A stretch of DNA of 64,000 nt. It comes from Acanthamoeba sp. SK_2022b (lineage: Eukaryota; Discosea; Longamoebia; Acanthamoebidae). The stretch lies in the NCBI GenBank assembly GCA_027943245.1, contig JANDJZ010001748.1, forward strand, positions 84,456-148,455, written 5' to 3'. Position numbers and translations under genes: made by a program. The notes beneath the pieces were generated by a model. That model was given only the letters and a program-made list of their open reading frames with translations, had not been told where the DNA came from and did not search any database. Below, in pieces: positions 1-9,210 of the stretch (position 1 is the stretch's first letter; each line of letters opens with the position of its first letter).

Positions 1-226
1 TTTGGACGTTTTTCTATTTCATAACGTTAACGAATCGCTCAAAATCCGCCGTGGCTTCATGAAAGTGTAACAATTGCGCCATTCGTCACAGCGACACCAG
101 GCGTATTTGATGACAATGGCGCTCGTTATGGAACACAAAAACACCACATTCGATATCCGCTCAATCATCAAATGAACGTAAAAGGTCATATTGATGTGAT
201 AACAGATAAAGCCATCGGAGGCGCTC
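1..226 (+). promoter_or_regulatory. glpT control region with GlpR-like operators and a CRP-like site
   Basis: This 226-bp stretch upstream of glpT has no convincing gene. Three matches to the GlpR operator (about TGTTCGWTAWCGAACAT) are visible. The one at 21-37 has a perfect CGTTAACGAA core. The one at 120-136 matches at 12 of 17 positions and keeps the GGAACA arm. The one at 147-163 has an intact left half, ATTCGATATC. A CRP-like site at 75-90 has a perfect TCACA half and a weak partner. In E. coli, glpTQ is repressed by GlpR and activated by CRP from a region shared with divergent glpABC. The same may hold here, but any divergent gene lies outside the window. The sites are pattern matches by eye. 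Confidence 0.55.
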
Positions 227-1579
227 ATGTTGAGTATTTTTAAGCCGGCCGCACACACCGCCCGTGTGCCGAGCGATAAGGTAGACCCGCTCTACCGTAA
301 GCTGCGCTGGCAAATTTTCCTGGGGATCTTCTTCGGTTACGCCGCTTACTATCTGGTGCGTAAGAACTTCACCCTGGCCATGCCTTACCTGATCGAACAA
401 GGCTTCAGCCGCGGTGACCTCGGCTTCGCGCTGTCGGGCATCTCCATTGCCTACGGCTTCTCCAAATTCATCATGGGTTCGGTCTCCGACCGTTCCAACC
501 CGCGGGTGTTCCTGCCCGCCGGCCTGATCCTGGCGGCGGCGGTGATGTTGTTCATGGGCTTCGTGCCGTGGGCCACCTCCAGCATCGCCATCATGTTCGT
601 CCTGCTGTTCCTGTGCGGCTGGTTCCAGGGCATGGGTTGGCCGCCGTGCGGCCGCACCATGGTGCACTGGTGGTCGCAGAAAGAACGCGGCGGCATCGTT
701 TCCATCTGGAACTGCGCCCACAACGTGGGTGGCGGCCTGCCGCCGCTGCTATTCCTGCTGGGTATGGCCTGGTTCAACGACTGGCACGCGGCGCTGTACA
801 TGCCGGCCTTCGGCGCCATCCTGGTGGCCCTGATCGCCTTCGCCCTGATGCGCGACACCCCGCAATCCTGCGGCCTGCCGCCAATTGAAGAGTACAAAAA
901 CGACTATCCGGACGACTACAGCGAAAAAGACGAAGAAGAGCTGACCGCCAAGCAGATCTTCATGCAGTACATTCTGCCGAACAAGCTGCTGTGGTACATC
1001 GCGGTCGCCAACGTGTTCGTCTATCTGCTGCGTTACGGCATTCTGGACTGGTCGCCGACCTACCTGAAAGAAGTGAAACACTTCGCACTGGACAAGTCGT
1101 CCTGGGCCTACTTCCTGTATGAATACGCCGGTATCCCGGGCACCCTGCTGTGCGGCTGGATGTCGGACAAAGTGTTCAAAGGCAACCGCGGCGCCACCGG
1201 CGTGTTCTTCATGACGCTGGTGACCATCGCCACCGTGGTGTTCTGGATGAACCCGGCCGGTAACCCGACCGTGGACATGATCTGTATGCTGGTCATCGGC
1301 TTCCTGATCTACGGCCCGGTGATGCTGATCGGCCTGCACGCACTGGAGCTGGCGCCGAAGAAAGCCGCCGGCACCGCCGCGGGCTTCACCGGCCTGTTCG
1401 GCTACCTGGGCGGCTCGGTTGCAGCCAGCGCCATCGTCGGTTACACCGTGGACTTCTTCGGTTGGGACGGCGGCTTCATGGTGATGATCGGCGGCGGCGT
1501 GCTGGCGGTTATCCTGCTGCTGCTGACCATGCTGAACGAAAAGAAACACCACGCGGAAATCGCCGCCAAGCGCGGTTAA
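227..1579 (+). CDS. glpT: Glycerol-3-phosphate/phosphate antiporter GlpT
   Basis: GlpT is an inner-membrane major facilitator superfamily antiporter that imports sn-glycerol-3-phosphate in exchange for inorganic phosphate. The same protein admits fosfomycin. The 450-residue product is the usual length (E. coli 452) and is nearly collinear with it from the MLSIFKPA start. The substrate-site arginines are in place in YYLVRKNF and [11 protein letters not shown], and the conserved histidine lies in [10 protein letters not shown]. The ATG is preceded by GGAGGC at a good spacing. glpQ follows in the same direction after a hairpin, so the two probably form one GlpR-controlled unit with attenuation between them. 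Confidence 0.97.
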   Translation: MLSIFKPAAHTARVPSDKVDPLYRKLRWQIFLGIFFGYAAYYLVRKNFTLAMPYLIEQGFSRGDLGFALSGISIAYGFSKFIMGSVSDRSNPRVFLPAGLILAAAVMLFMGFVPWATSSIAIMFVLLFLCGWFQGMGWPPCGRTMVHWWSQKERGGIVSIWNCAHNVGGGLPPLLFLLGMAWFNDWHAALYMPAFGAILVALIAFALMRDTPQSCGLPPIEEYKNDYPDDYSEKDEEELTAKQIFMQYILPNKLLWYIAVANVFVYLLRYGILDWSPTYLKEVKHFALDKSSWAYFLYEYAGIPGTLLCGWMSDKVFKGNRGATGVFFMTLVTIATVVFWMNPAGNPTVDMICMLVIGFLIYGPVMLIGLHALELAPKKAAGTAAGFTGLFGYLGGSVAASAIVGYTVDFFGWDGGFMVMIGGGVLAVILLLLTMLNEKKHHAEIAAKRG

Positions 1580-1604
1580 GCGTCACACGACTTTTGCATG
1601 ATTT

Positions 1605-1627
1605 AAAGGCCGCCCTGCGGCCTTTTT
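1605..1627 (+). terminator. Hairpin between glpT and glpQ
   Basis: A perfect 9-bp stem, AAAGGCCGC with GCGGCCTTT around a CCT loop, runs into TTTTT shortly after the glpT stop. It looks like an intrinsic terminator. It sits inside an expected operon, so it may only lower glpQ expression relative to glpT. Confidence 0.7.
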
Positions 1628-1662
1628 ACTACCCTGCCCCCAACAACACGGAGAAAAACGGA

Positions 1663-2742
1663 ATGCGGACTCAAGTCAAAGCCCTGCTGACAGGGATCAT
1701 TCTCGCCACCTCGATGGTCAGCGCCGCACAGGCAGCGGACAAAGTGGTGATCGCCCACCGCGGCGCCAGCGGCTACCTGCCGGAACATACCCTGCCGGCG
1801 AAAGCGATGGCCTACGCCCAGGGCGCCGATTACCTCGAACAAGATCTGGTGATGACCAAGGACAACGAGCTGGTGGTGCTGCACGACCATTACCTCGATC
1901 GCGTCACCGACGTCGCCGAACGCTTCCCGGACCGCGCGCGCAAAGACGGCCGCTACTACGCCATCGACTTTACGCTGGCGGAGATCAAATCGCTGAAGTT
2001 CACCGAAGGCTTTGAAATCGAAAACGGCAAGAAGGTACAGGGTTATCCTGGCCGCTTCCCGATGGGCAAATCCGACTTCCGCGTACACACCTTCCAGGAA
2101 GAGATCGAGTTCGTGCAGGGTCTGAACCATTCGACCGGCAAAAACATCGGCATCTACCCTGAAATCAAGGCGCCGTGGTTCCACAAACAGGAAGGCAAAG
2201 ACATCTCCAGCAAAGTGCTGGCGGTACTCAAGCAGTACGGTTACACCGGCAAGAACGATAACGTCTACCTGCAGTGCTTCGACGCCAACGAGCTCAAACG
2301 CATCAAGAACGAGCTGGAGCCGAAGCTGGGCATGGATCTGAAGCTGGTGCAGCTGATCGCCTATAACGACTGGCAGGAAACCTACGAGCAGAAAGCCGAC
2401 GGCAAGTGGGTAGAATACGACTACGACTGGATGTTCAAGCCGGGCGCGATGAAGAAAATCGCTCAGTATGCCGACGGCATCGGGCCGGACTACCACATGC
2501 TGGTGGTCGCGGATCAATCCAAGCCGGGCCACATCGTGCTGACCGACATGGTGAAAGAAGCGCATGCCAGCAAGCTGGCGGTGCACCCGTTCACCATCCG
2601 CGCCGATGCGCTGCCGAAGTACGTGACCGACGTGAACCAGCTGTATGACGTGATTTACAACCAGGCCGGCGTCGACGGTGTGTTCACCGACTTCCCGGAC
2701 AAGGGCGTGCAGTTCCTGCAGAAGCAGGGCCAGCACAAGTAA
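1663..2742 (+). CDS. glpQ: Periplasmic glycerophosphodiester phosphodiesterase GlpQ
   Basis: GlpQ hydrolyses glycerophosphodiesters in the periplasm to glycerol-3-phosphate plus an alcohol, and GlpT then imports the product. The ATG at 1663 follows GGAG and gives 360 residues (E. coli 358). The reading frame is open further upstream into the glpT end, but that extension is not homologous. The N-terminus is a signal peptide ending in AAQA. The mature enzyme starts with the GDPD core HRGASGYLPEHT, followed by the acidic metal and catalytic residues in EQDLVMTKD and VVLHDH and by YPEIKAPW. Family and context agree. Confidence 0.96.
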   Translation: MRTQVKALLTGIILATSMVSAAQAADKVVIAHRGASGYLPEHTLPAKAMAYAQGADYLEQDLVMTKDNELVVLHDHYLDRVTDVAERFPDRARKDGRYYAIDFTLAEIKSLKFTEGFEIENGKKVQGYPGRFPMGKSDFRVHTFQEEIEFVQGLNHSTGKNIGIYPEIKAPWFHKQEGKDISSKVLAVLKQYGYTGKNDNVYLQCFDANELKRIKNELEPKLGMDLKLVQLIAYNDWQETYEQKADGKWVEYDYDWMFKPGAMKKIAQYADGIGPDYHMLVVADQSKPGHIVLTDMVKEAHASKLAVHPFTIRADALPKYVTDVNQLYDVIYNQAGVDGVFTDFPDKGVQFLQKQGQHK

Positions 2743-2746
2743 TGCC

Positions 2747-2769
2747 AAGGGCGCCGCAAGGCGCCCTTG
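2747..2769 (+). terminator. Terminator hairpin after glpQ (first of two identical copies)
   Basis: A 9-bp GC-rich stem, AAGGGCGCC with GGCGCCCTT around GCAA, lies directly after the glpQ stop. The same 23 bases recur at 2909-2931. There is only a short T-run, so termination strength is uncertain. The 87-bp repeat follows immediately. Confidence 0.65.
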
Positions 2770-2770
2770 A

Positions 2771-2857
2771 ATTGCTGACAAAGGAGGAAAAAACGTGGTT
2801 TTTCCTCCTTTGTGGATATCAGTCGAAAATCAATAAATTGATTTTCCTTGTTTTTTA
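2771..2857 (+). repeat. 87-bp double-hairpin repeat, copy 1
   Basis: This element matches 49304-49390 on the other strand at 80 of 87 positions by manual alignment. It holds two palindromes. The first is a 15-bp stem with arms ACAAAGGAGGAAAAA and TTTTTCCTCCTTTGT. The second has arms AAAATCAAT and ATTGATTTT and is followed by TTTTTT. Both copies lie just after a stop codon (glpQ here, rep there) in the orientation of that gene. This suggests a 3'-end, terminator-like role. It is not REP or ERIC as I know those consensus sequences. Confidence 0.85.
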
Positions 2858-2908
2858 GATATTGCCCTCTGTCCGCTCGGCAACGTCATCCGGCTTATCA
2901 TTGACTTT

Positions 2909-2931
2909 AAGGGCGCCGCAAGGCGCCCTTG
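2909..2931 (-). terminator. Terminator hairpin after yigL (second identical copy)
   Basis: These 23 bases are identical to 2747-2769, with the AAGGGCGCC/GGCGCCCTT stem. The hairpin lies 28 bases past the yigL stop and, read on the minus strand, would end yigL. The two copies face each other across the 87-bp repeat between the convergent genes glpQ and yigL. Confidence 0.6.
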
Positions 2932-2958
2932 TTATTTCAGAGAAACGGCCGGGTGATT

Positions 2959-3756
2959 TCAGAGGAACATCTTGCGCAGGTAGTGCGGCACCGCGTTATC
3001 GACGTTGGAGCCGATCACTTCCAGCTCCGGCAGCATATCCTTCAGGCGCTGATGCGCATCGCGCATGATGCAGCCCTTGCCGGCCATCGACAGCATCTCC
3101 AGATCGTTCATGCCGTCGCCGAAGGCGATGCACTCTTGCAGCGTATAGCCGATGATCTTGGCCACTTCTTCCAGCGCATGCCCTTTCGACACGCCGCCCG
3201 CCATCACTTCCAGGCAGGTCGGGAACGAGAAGCTGACGTTGACCCGATCGCCCCAGCGCGCGTTGATGGCATCTTCCACCTGCAGCAGCCGCTCGTGATC
3301 TTCGCAGGTGAAGTAGACCTTGCAGACGCCGTCGGTTTCCAGCAGGCCCGGCTCGAACAGCTGATATTTGAACACCGACTCCTGGAAGAACTCTTCCTGC
3401 TCAGGGCTTTCGCGGTTGATGAACCAGTCATCGTTACGGTAGACGTTGGTGGTGATCTCCGGATCGTCGTGCAGCATGCCGTACAGATCGCGGGCGATAT
3501 CCCCGTCCAGGTTATGGCTGAAGATCAACTCGCCGGCGGTGTTGTGCACCCGCGCGCCGTTGGAGGTGATCATAAAGGCGCTGATCTCCAGGCTGTCGCG
3601 GATCTGCGCCACGTCGATATGGTGACGGCCGGTGGCGAACACGAAATGTACGCCGCGCTGGGTCAGCAACTTCAGCGTTTCTTTGGCGTACGGCGACAGG
3701 GTATGGTCGGGAGACAGCAGCGTGCCATCTAAATCGGAAGCGACGACGTGATACAT
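2959..3756 (-). CDS. yigL: HAD-family sugar/pyridoxal phosphatase YigL
   Basis: YigL is a cytoplasmic Cof-type phosphatase of the haloacid dehalogenase superfamily. The E. coli protein dephosphorylates pyridoxal phosphate and sugar phosphates and helps relieve sugar-phosphate stress. The 265-residue product has the usual length. It shows motif I SDLDGTLLSPD at the N-terminus, TNGARVHN, the lysine in GGVSKGHAL, and motif IV FGDGMNDLEML. It starts four bases after the pldB stop, with its ribosome site (AGAGG) inside the end of pldB, so the two are coupled as pldB-yigL. Confidence 0.93.
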   Translation of the reverse strand: MYHVVASDLDGTLLSPDHTLSPYAKETLKLLTQRGVHFVFATGRHHIDVAQIRDSLEISAFMITSNGARVHNTAGELIFSHNLDGDIARDLYGMLHDDPEITTNVYRNDDWFINRESPEQEEFFQESVFKYQLFEPGLLETDGVCKVYFTCEDHERLLQVEDAINARWGDRVNVSFSFPTCLEVMAGGVSKGHALEEVAKIIGYTLQECIAFGDGMNDLEMLSMAGKGCIMRDAHQRLKDMLPELEVIGSNVDNAVPHYLRKMFL

Positions 3757-3760
3757 AGCG

Positions 3761-4804
3761 TTATGTTCTAACCTCTGATGGAGTTGTCGGCGGCAGCGCG
3801 CCGCCTAAGTGTTGAGCAAAGAAGCGCAGGATTGCGTTCAGTGCTTCGGCGCGCATCGCGTCCCGCTCGAACAGGATCTCATGGCGTGCGCCGTTGATAA
3901 CCCACGGAAGCCCCCCTTCGCAAGGGCGCCCCGCGTCTGACAGAGCCTGACAAAAAGCCTGGTGCGAACGGTTGTCGACCACCCGTTCCTCACCGGCCTG
4001 CAAAAGCAACAGCGGCGTTGTTATCTCCCCGGCCTGAGCGATAATCTGCCGGCCGGCGCGGATGCTCTCCCGCACCCAATGGTAGGTCGGCCCGCCCACC
4101 TGCAGCTCGGGGTAATCGGCGTAATAGCGCAGGCTGCGCCGATAGCGCTCGCGGCTGTGGGTCAACACGTTGACCACATAGGGCAACGGACGCCACTGGC
4201 CGGTGCCCACCGCGTAGTAGTCGCGGATCGCCGGGCGCGTCTCCGCCCAGTCGAGAATGCGGTCGGCCAGCCAGCCCGGCATCGGCAACTGGATGCCGAA
4301 CATCGGCGCGCAAAACGCCACCGCGTCGAATGCCTGCGGCCGGCGCTGCAGGAACTGCGCCAGGATCGCACCGCCCATCGAATGCGCCAGCGCGAAGCGC
4401 TGCCGATAACCGCGCGATTCGACCTCGCGCTGCCAAAGCTGCTCGAAATCGTCCACGTAGTCGGCGAAGTTTATCACATGACCGCGGTGCGTATCCGCCA
4501 GTAAACGGCCGGAGCGCCCCTGGCCGCGATGATCGATGATCACCACGTCGTAACCGCAGTGGAACAGATCGTAGGCCACCTCGGGGTATTTCACGTAGCT
4601 TTCGATGCGGCCGGGGCTGACCACCACCACCCGCTGATGTCGCGCGGAGCGAAAACGCACAAAGCGGATCGGCACGCCGTCCACGCCGCTGAACTCGCCC
4701 TCTTCCCGCCGCCGCCAGAAGTCCAGCAGCGGCCCGGTGGCGAAGGCAGCGAACTGCGTTTCACGCGTTAACCAGTCATCGGAGCTGAGAGTGAACGAGG
4801 TCAT
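3761..4804 (-). CDS. pldB: Lysophospholipase L2 PldB
   Basis: PldB is an alpha/beta hydrolase that removes the remaining acyl chain from lysophospholipids at the inner membrane. I place the start at the ATG at 4804 (MTSFTLSSDD, 347 residues; E. coli 340). The frame is open to a GTG at 4852, but that extension is not conserved. The nucleophile elbow AHSMGG, the oxyanion region HRGQGRSGR and the late catalytic histidine in NGARHEILFE are visible. pldB is divergent from rhtB and is followed within four bases by yigL, as in E. coli. Confidence 0.92.
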   Translation of the reverse strand: MTSFTLSSDDWLTRETQFAAFATGPLLDFWRRREEGEFSGVDGVPIRFVRFRSARHQRVVVVSPGRIESYVKYPEVAYDLFHCGYDVVIIDHRGQGRSGRLLADTHRGHVINFADYVDDFEQLWQREVESRGYRQRFALAHSMGGAILAQFLQRRPQAFDAVAFCAPMFGIQLPMPGWLADRILDWAETRPAIRDYYAVGTGQWRPLPYVVNVLTHSRERYRRSLRYYADYPELQVGGPTYHWVRESIRAGRQIIAQAGEITTPLLLLQAGEERVVDNRSHQAFCQALSDAGRPCEGGLPWVINGARHEILFERDAMRAEALNAILRFFAQHLGGALPPTTPSEVRT

Positions 4805-4951
4805 CAAGAGCGTTTTCCCTGTGGGGCCGGCGGAAAATGTGACCGCTGGCACAAGAAATCATACTAGCGTATTGTGATTCAATTCTTACAAAAAACGGCG
4901 CCGCCTCGGCGCATTGTGGCACAAAACGACACTTTCAGGGAGCCGAGAACC

Positions 4952-5572
4952 ATGACCTTGGACTGGTGGTTAACCTACCTGCTGACCACGCTTATCCTCA
5001 GCCTGTCCCCCGGCTCAGGCGCCATCAACACCATGAGCACCGGCATCAGCCACGGCTATCGCGGCGCCGCCGCGTCGATCGCCGGGCTGCAGGTCGGTCT
5101 GAGCGCGCACATCGTACTGGTGGGCATCGGCCTCGGCGCGCTGATTTCTCAATCGCTGCTGGCGTTCGAGCTGCTGAAATGGCTGGGCGCCGCCTACCTG
5201 GTGTGGCTCGGCATCCAGCAATGGCGCGCCGCCGGAGCACTGGATCTGCATGCGCTGGCGGGCAGCATGCCGCGCCGCCGTCTGTTCCGCCGCGCGGTGC
5301 TGGTCAACCTGACCAACCCGAAAAGCATCGTGTTCCTCGCTGCGCTGTTCCCGCAGTTCATCTTGCCCAATCAGCCGCAGGCCGAGCAGTATCTGGTGTT
5401 CGGCGTCACTACCGTGGTGGTGGATATTCTGGTGATGATCGGTTACGCCACCCTGGCGACGCGCATCGCCGGCTGGCTGAGAACGCCGCGCCAGATGCAG
5501 CTGCTCAACCGGGTGTTCGGTTCGCTGTTCATTTTGGTGGCGGGGCTGCTGGCGACCGCCCGCAAAGCCTGA
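4952..5572 (+). CDS. rhtB: Homoserine/homoserine lactone exporter RhtB
   Basis: RhtB is a LysE-superfamily inner-membrane exporter. The E. coli protein exports homoserine and its lactone. The ATG at 4952 with AGGGAG before it gives 206 residues, exactly the E. coli length. The frame extends upstream to 4874 without conservation. The family signature [11 protein letters not shown] is near the N-terminus and [17 protein letters not shown] near the middle, with about six hydrophobic segments. It is transcribed away from pldB and converges on rhtC. Confidence 0.94.
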   Translation: MTLDWWLTYLLTTLILSLSPGSGAINTMSTGISHGYRGAAASIAGLQVGLSAHIVLVGIGLGALISQSLLAFELLKWLGAAYLVWLGIQQWRAAGALDLHALAGSMPRRRLFRRAVLVNLTNPKSIVFLAALFPQFILPNQPQAEQYLVFGVTTVVVDILVMIGYATLATRIAGWLRTPRQMQLLNRVFGSLFILVAGLLATARKA

Positions 5573-5573
5573 C

Positions 5574-5604
5574 AAAAAAGGCCGGGCATTGCTGCTCGGC
5601 CTTT
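5574..5604. terminator. Bidirectional terminator between rhtB and rhtC
   Basis: An A-run, an AAAGGCC...GGCCTTT stem with an inner GC-rich part, and T-residues on both strands lie between the convergent rhtB and rhtC stops. It can end both transcripts. Confidence 0.75.
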
Positions 5605-5619
5605 GGCATTTCACTGCGG

Positions 5620-6240
5620 TTAGCGGGTAAAGATCAGGTGTAACCCGAAGCCGGTAAACAGCACGCCCGCGACCCCGTCGATCCACTTGGCCAACCGCTG
5701 GTAGCCGCGGCGCATCGCCGGCAGCGCGAACACCATCGCCACCAGGCTGAACCAGACGAAGGTCTCGGCGACGATCAGCAAAAACAGCCCCCAACGCGCT
5801 CCGGCGCCGACGCTGTCACCGACGAACAGCGAGAACACGCTGCCGAAATAGATCACCGCTTTCGGGTTGGACAGATTGGTCAGGAAGCCGCGAATAAAGC
5901 TGCGCCCGGCCTTCGGCAACGCCACCTGGGCCTCCGCCGCAGGCTGCGCTTGCTGCGCCCGCGCGGAGCGCAGCAGTTGCCACCCCATCCAGCACAGGTA
6001 AATGCCGCCGCCGACCATGATGATCTGATGCAGCCAAGCCATCTTCTGCAGGATCAGATGCAGACCCATCAACGCCACGCCGGCCCACACCACGATGCCG
6101 AGAGAAATGCCGACCACGCCCATCATCGCCTCGCGGCGCGAGCGGCTGGCAGCGGTTTGCGACACGAAAAAGAAGTCCGGCCCCGGGCTCATCAGCGCAA
6201 TCAGATGCACCAGCGCCACGGTGAGAAACAGCATCAGCAT
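5620..6240 (-). CDS. rhtC: Threonine export protein RhtC
   Basis: RhtC is a LysE-superfamily amino-acid exporter. The E. coli protein exports threonine. The product is 206 residues, as in E. coli, with the family motif ALMSPGPDFFFVS and LTNLSNPKAVIYF. GAGGGC before the start overlaps the recQ stop region. The gene begins 12 bases after recQ, so recQ-rhtC is probably one transcript. rhtB and rhtC are paralogues facing each other. Confidence 0.93.
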   Translation of the reverse strand: MLMLFLTVALVHLIALMSPGPDFFFVSQTAASRSRREAMMGVVGISLGIVVWAGVALMGLHLILQKMAWLHQIIMVGGGIYLCWMGWQLLRSARAQQAQPAAEAQVALPKAGRSFIRGFLTNLSNPKAVIYFGSVFSLFVGDSVGAGARWGLFLLIVAETFVWFSLVAMVFALPAMRRGYQRLAKWIDGVAGVLFTGFGLHLIFTR

Positions 6241-6252
6241 GATTTATCGCCC

Positions 6253-7915
6253 TCAGTCTTCGTCATTGTCGAGATGGTCGCGGATCATCGCCATAAAGGG
6301 CGCGCCGAAACGCTCCAGTTTGCGCTGGCCGACGCCGTTGACGCTCAGCAGATCGCCGGCCTTGATCGGCATCTGTTCGGCCATTTCCAGCAGCGTGGCG
6401 TCGTTGAACACCACGTAGGGTGGAATATTTTCTTCGTCGGCGATCGATTTGCGCAATTTGCGCAGCTTGGCGAACAGCTTGCGATCGTAATTGCCGCCGT
6501 AGGATTTCTGGTTGGCGCTGCCGCGCGACTTCAGGCTCTGGATACGCGGCACCGCCAGCTGCAGCGCCACCTCGCCGCGCAACACCGGACGCGCCGCCTC
6601 GGTCAATTGCAGCGCCGAGTGCATGGCGATGTTCTGGGTGATAAAGCCCAGGTGGATCAGCTGACGCAGCACGCTGGTCCAGTGTTCGGTGGTTTGATCG
6701 CGGCCGATGCCGTACACCGGCAGCTTGTCATGGCCGTATTCGCGAATGCGTTGGTTGTTGGAACCGCGCAGCACTTCCACGATGTACCCGAGGCCGAAGC
6801 GCTGGCCGACGCGGTACACGCAGGACAGCGCCTTGCGCGCGTCCTCCAGCCCGTCGTAGCGCTTGGGCGGATCGAGGCAGATGTCGCAGTTGCCGCAGTT
6901 CTCGTGCTTGCCTTCGCCGAAGTAGTTGAGCAGCACCAGACGGCGGCAGGTTTGCGCCTCGGCGAACGCGCCCATGGCGTTCAGCTTGTGGCGCTCGATG
7001 TCCAGCTGCTGCCCGGCGGGTTTTTCCTCCAGGCAGCGGCGCAGCCAGGCCATGTCGGCCGGATCGTACAGCAGGATGGCTTCGGCCGGCAGGCCGTCGC
7101 GCCCGGCGCGGCCGGTCTCCTGATAATAGGATTCAATATTGCGCGGGATGTCGAAATGCACCACGAAGCGCACGTTGGGTTTATTGATGCCCATGCCGAA
7201 GGCGACGGTGGCCACCACCACCTGCAGATCGTCACGCTGGAACGCTTCCTGCACCTGCGCGCGGCGATCGTTGTCCAGCCCGGCGTGGTAGGCGCCGACG
7301 CTCAGCCCGCGGCTTTGCAGACGCGCGGCGGTGTCTTCCACCTTGGCGCGGCTGTTGCAATAGATAATGCCGCTCTTGCCGCGCTGATCCTGCACGAAGC
7401 GCCACAGCTGATCGAGCGGTTTGAATTTTTCCACCAGCGTGTAGCGGATGTTCGGCCGGTCGAAGCTGCTGACCTGCACCAGCGGGTCCTGCAGCGACAG
7501 CAGGCGCACGATATCGCCGCGGGTGGACTCGTCGGCGGTGGCGGTCAGCGCGATCACCGGCATCGACGGGAAGCGCTGTTTCAGCTGACCCAGCGCGCGA
7601 TATTCCGGCCGGAAGTCATGGCCCCACTGCGAAATACAGTGCGCCTCATCCACCGCCAGCATCGCCGGCGGACAGTGATCGAGCAGGCTGAGGAAACTTT
7701 CCATCATCAGCCGTTCCGGGGCGATGTACAGCATCTTGATGGTACCGTTGCGGCAGCCGGCCATAACGTCCAGCTGCTCCTCGCGGGTTTGCGTCGAGTT
7801 GTAGCAGGCGGCGGAAACGCCGTAGGCCAACAGTTGGTCGACCTGGTCCTTCATCAGCGAGATCAGCGGGGAAACCACCAGCGTCAGGCCGTCCATCACC
7901 AGCGCCGGGATTTGG

Positions 7916-7947
<32 letters not shown>

Positions 7948-8085
7948 CACCACCAGGCAATCCTGCCCGCCGATCGCGGCGTTGATAATCGTTTGTTGGC
8001 CCGGACGGAATTGCTGGTAGCCAAAGGTATCGCGCAATACCTGTTCGGCCAGCAACTCTCTGTTAATCACTGCTGCGGTTGACAC
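6253..8085 (-). CDS. recQ: ATP-dependent DNA helicase RecQ
   Basis: RecQ is a 3'-5' SF2 helicase of the RecF recombination pathway. I prefer the GTG start at 8085 (610 residues; E. coli 609), because GGGGA lies five bases before it. The in-frame ATG at 8097 has no ribosome site. Seen in order: [10 protein letters not shown] (motif 0), MPTGGGKS (Walker A, about residue 50), [19 protein letters not shown] (DEAH box and aromatic loop), [10 protein letters not shown] (motif VI), the zinc cysteines in CGNCDIC, and a C-terminal HRDC domain ([11 protein letters not shown]). It is cotranscribed with rhtC. Confidence 0.96.
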
Positions 8086-8128
8086 ACACTTCCCCATTTT
8101 TTAATCGGTACACACCCAGCGGGTATGA

Positions 8129-9007
8129 TTACATAATATCGTTCAGCATGACACCAACGCCCACCCGTGTCTGCCGGAAGTTATAGTCGATCAGCGATTC
8201 GCCGTAGCCGCTGAACACCTGGGTATAGAAACGCACGTTGCGGGTGATCGGATAGCTCCAGCCCAGCTCCGCGCCGCCGTAGCCGCTGTTCCAGTTGTAG
8301 TGGCTGTCGACGCTGAACACGCTGTCGCCCCAGGCGTAACCGACCTTCAACCGGTAGTATCCCATGTATTTGGTGATGTCCGGGTTGTCGTCGTTGCTCG
8401 AGCTCTCCGAGAAACGGAACCAGGGCTTGAGATCCACCTGCCAGTTGCCGTTTTGCGCCATCAGCCGCGCATAGCCGCGATTCCAGCTGCGCGACGTCGG
8501 ATCCGAGCGGCCGTTAGACTGATGGTTAACGCCGATTTCAACATCGCGCAGCGTCCAACCGGCAAAGCGGTAATCGGTCGCCCACCCCACGAACAGCTGC
8601 GGCTCGTAGTTGGTTTCGCGGAACGGCGAAGACTCGCCGCGGTTGGACAATTGCCACCAGGAGCGCTGAGTATAAGACGCGCCGAGCACCGAGTTGTCGC
8701 CGGCAATGCCCCGCCACAGCGGAAACGCCAGGCTAAGCTGGTATTTCACCTCGTCCTTGCGCGCCTTGTCGGCCCAGTTGTACGTCTTGATGGCCTCTTT
8801 GTTGATATCGCTGGTGTCGGTGTACAGCAGGTAATTGGGATCGTAAGGATACAGCGTGAACGGATTATCGTGCTCCTGCAGCAGGTTGGCGATAATGCTG
8901 CCGCGCACCGCCGGCTTATCGTGAATCTGCTGCTCTTTGGCTTCCTCAGCCAATGCCAGCGCCGGCATCAGCAGCGTGGCGGAAACGATCCCTGACAAAA
9001 TGCGCAT
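8129..9007 (-). CDS. pldA: Outer-membrane phospholipase A PldA (OMPLA)
   Basis: PldA is a calcium-dependent beta-barrel phospholipase of the outer membrane that removes phospholipids from the outer leaflet. The 292-residue product has a signal peptide ending ALALA and the active-site block VNHQSNGRSDPTSRSWNR, which carries the catalytic His, Ser and Asn. The last strand ends near the C-terminus as expected for a barrel. AGGAGAGG precedes the ATG. It lies just upstream of recQ in the same direction, as in E. coli. Confidence 0.96.
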   Translation of the reverse strand: MRILSGIVSATLLMPALALAEEAKEQQIHDKPAVRGSIIANLLQEHDNPFTLYPYDPNYLLYTDTSDINKEAIKTYNWADKARKDEVKYQLSLAFPLWRGIAGDNSVLGASYTQRSWWQLSNRGESSPFRETNYEPQLFVGWATDYRFAGWTLRDVEIGVNHQSNGRSDPTSRSWNRGYARLMAQNGNWQVDLKPWFRFSESSSNDDNPDITKYMGYYRLKVGYAWGDSVFSVDSHYNWNSGYGGAELGWSYPITRNVRFYTQVFSGYGESLIDYNFRQTRVGVGVMLNDIM

Positions 9008-9210
9008 AACCTCTCCTCACTCCAACGAAAAAGGGCAACCCCGGAAAAAATCAGGCCATTTTACACACAAAGGAGGCTTTACCGCAGCGCAGGTCGGTTT
9101 TATTGGAATAGTCTGGAAAGCAACAAAGGTTAAGCATAAAATCAACATTCCATTAACCTGGACTGACCAGTTAGCTCCCTTAAAACGCAAAAGAAAAACG
9201 GAAACCCGCT

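Noticed and set aside
1462..1662. N-terminal extension of GlpQ into glpT
   Set aside because: It would overlap glpT out of frame, lacks conservation and would bury the signal peptide. The ATG at 1663 has a ribosome site.
5950..8082. 710-codon plus-strand frame opposite recQ, with similar long antisense frames opposite uvrD (14913-17009), hmsP (55238-57085) and others
   Set aside because: They are mirror frames of well-conserved genes in high-GC DNA. They are rich in His, Gln and Arg, show no family motifs and have no ribosome sites.
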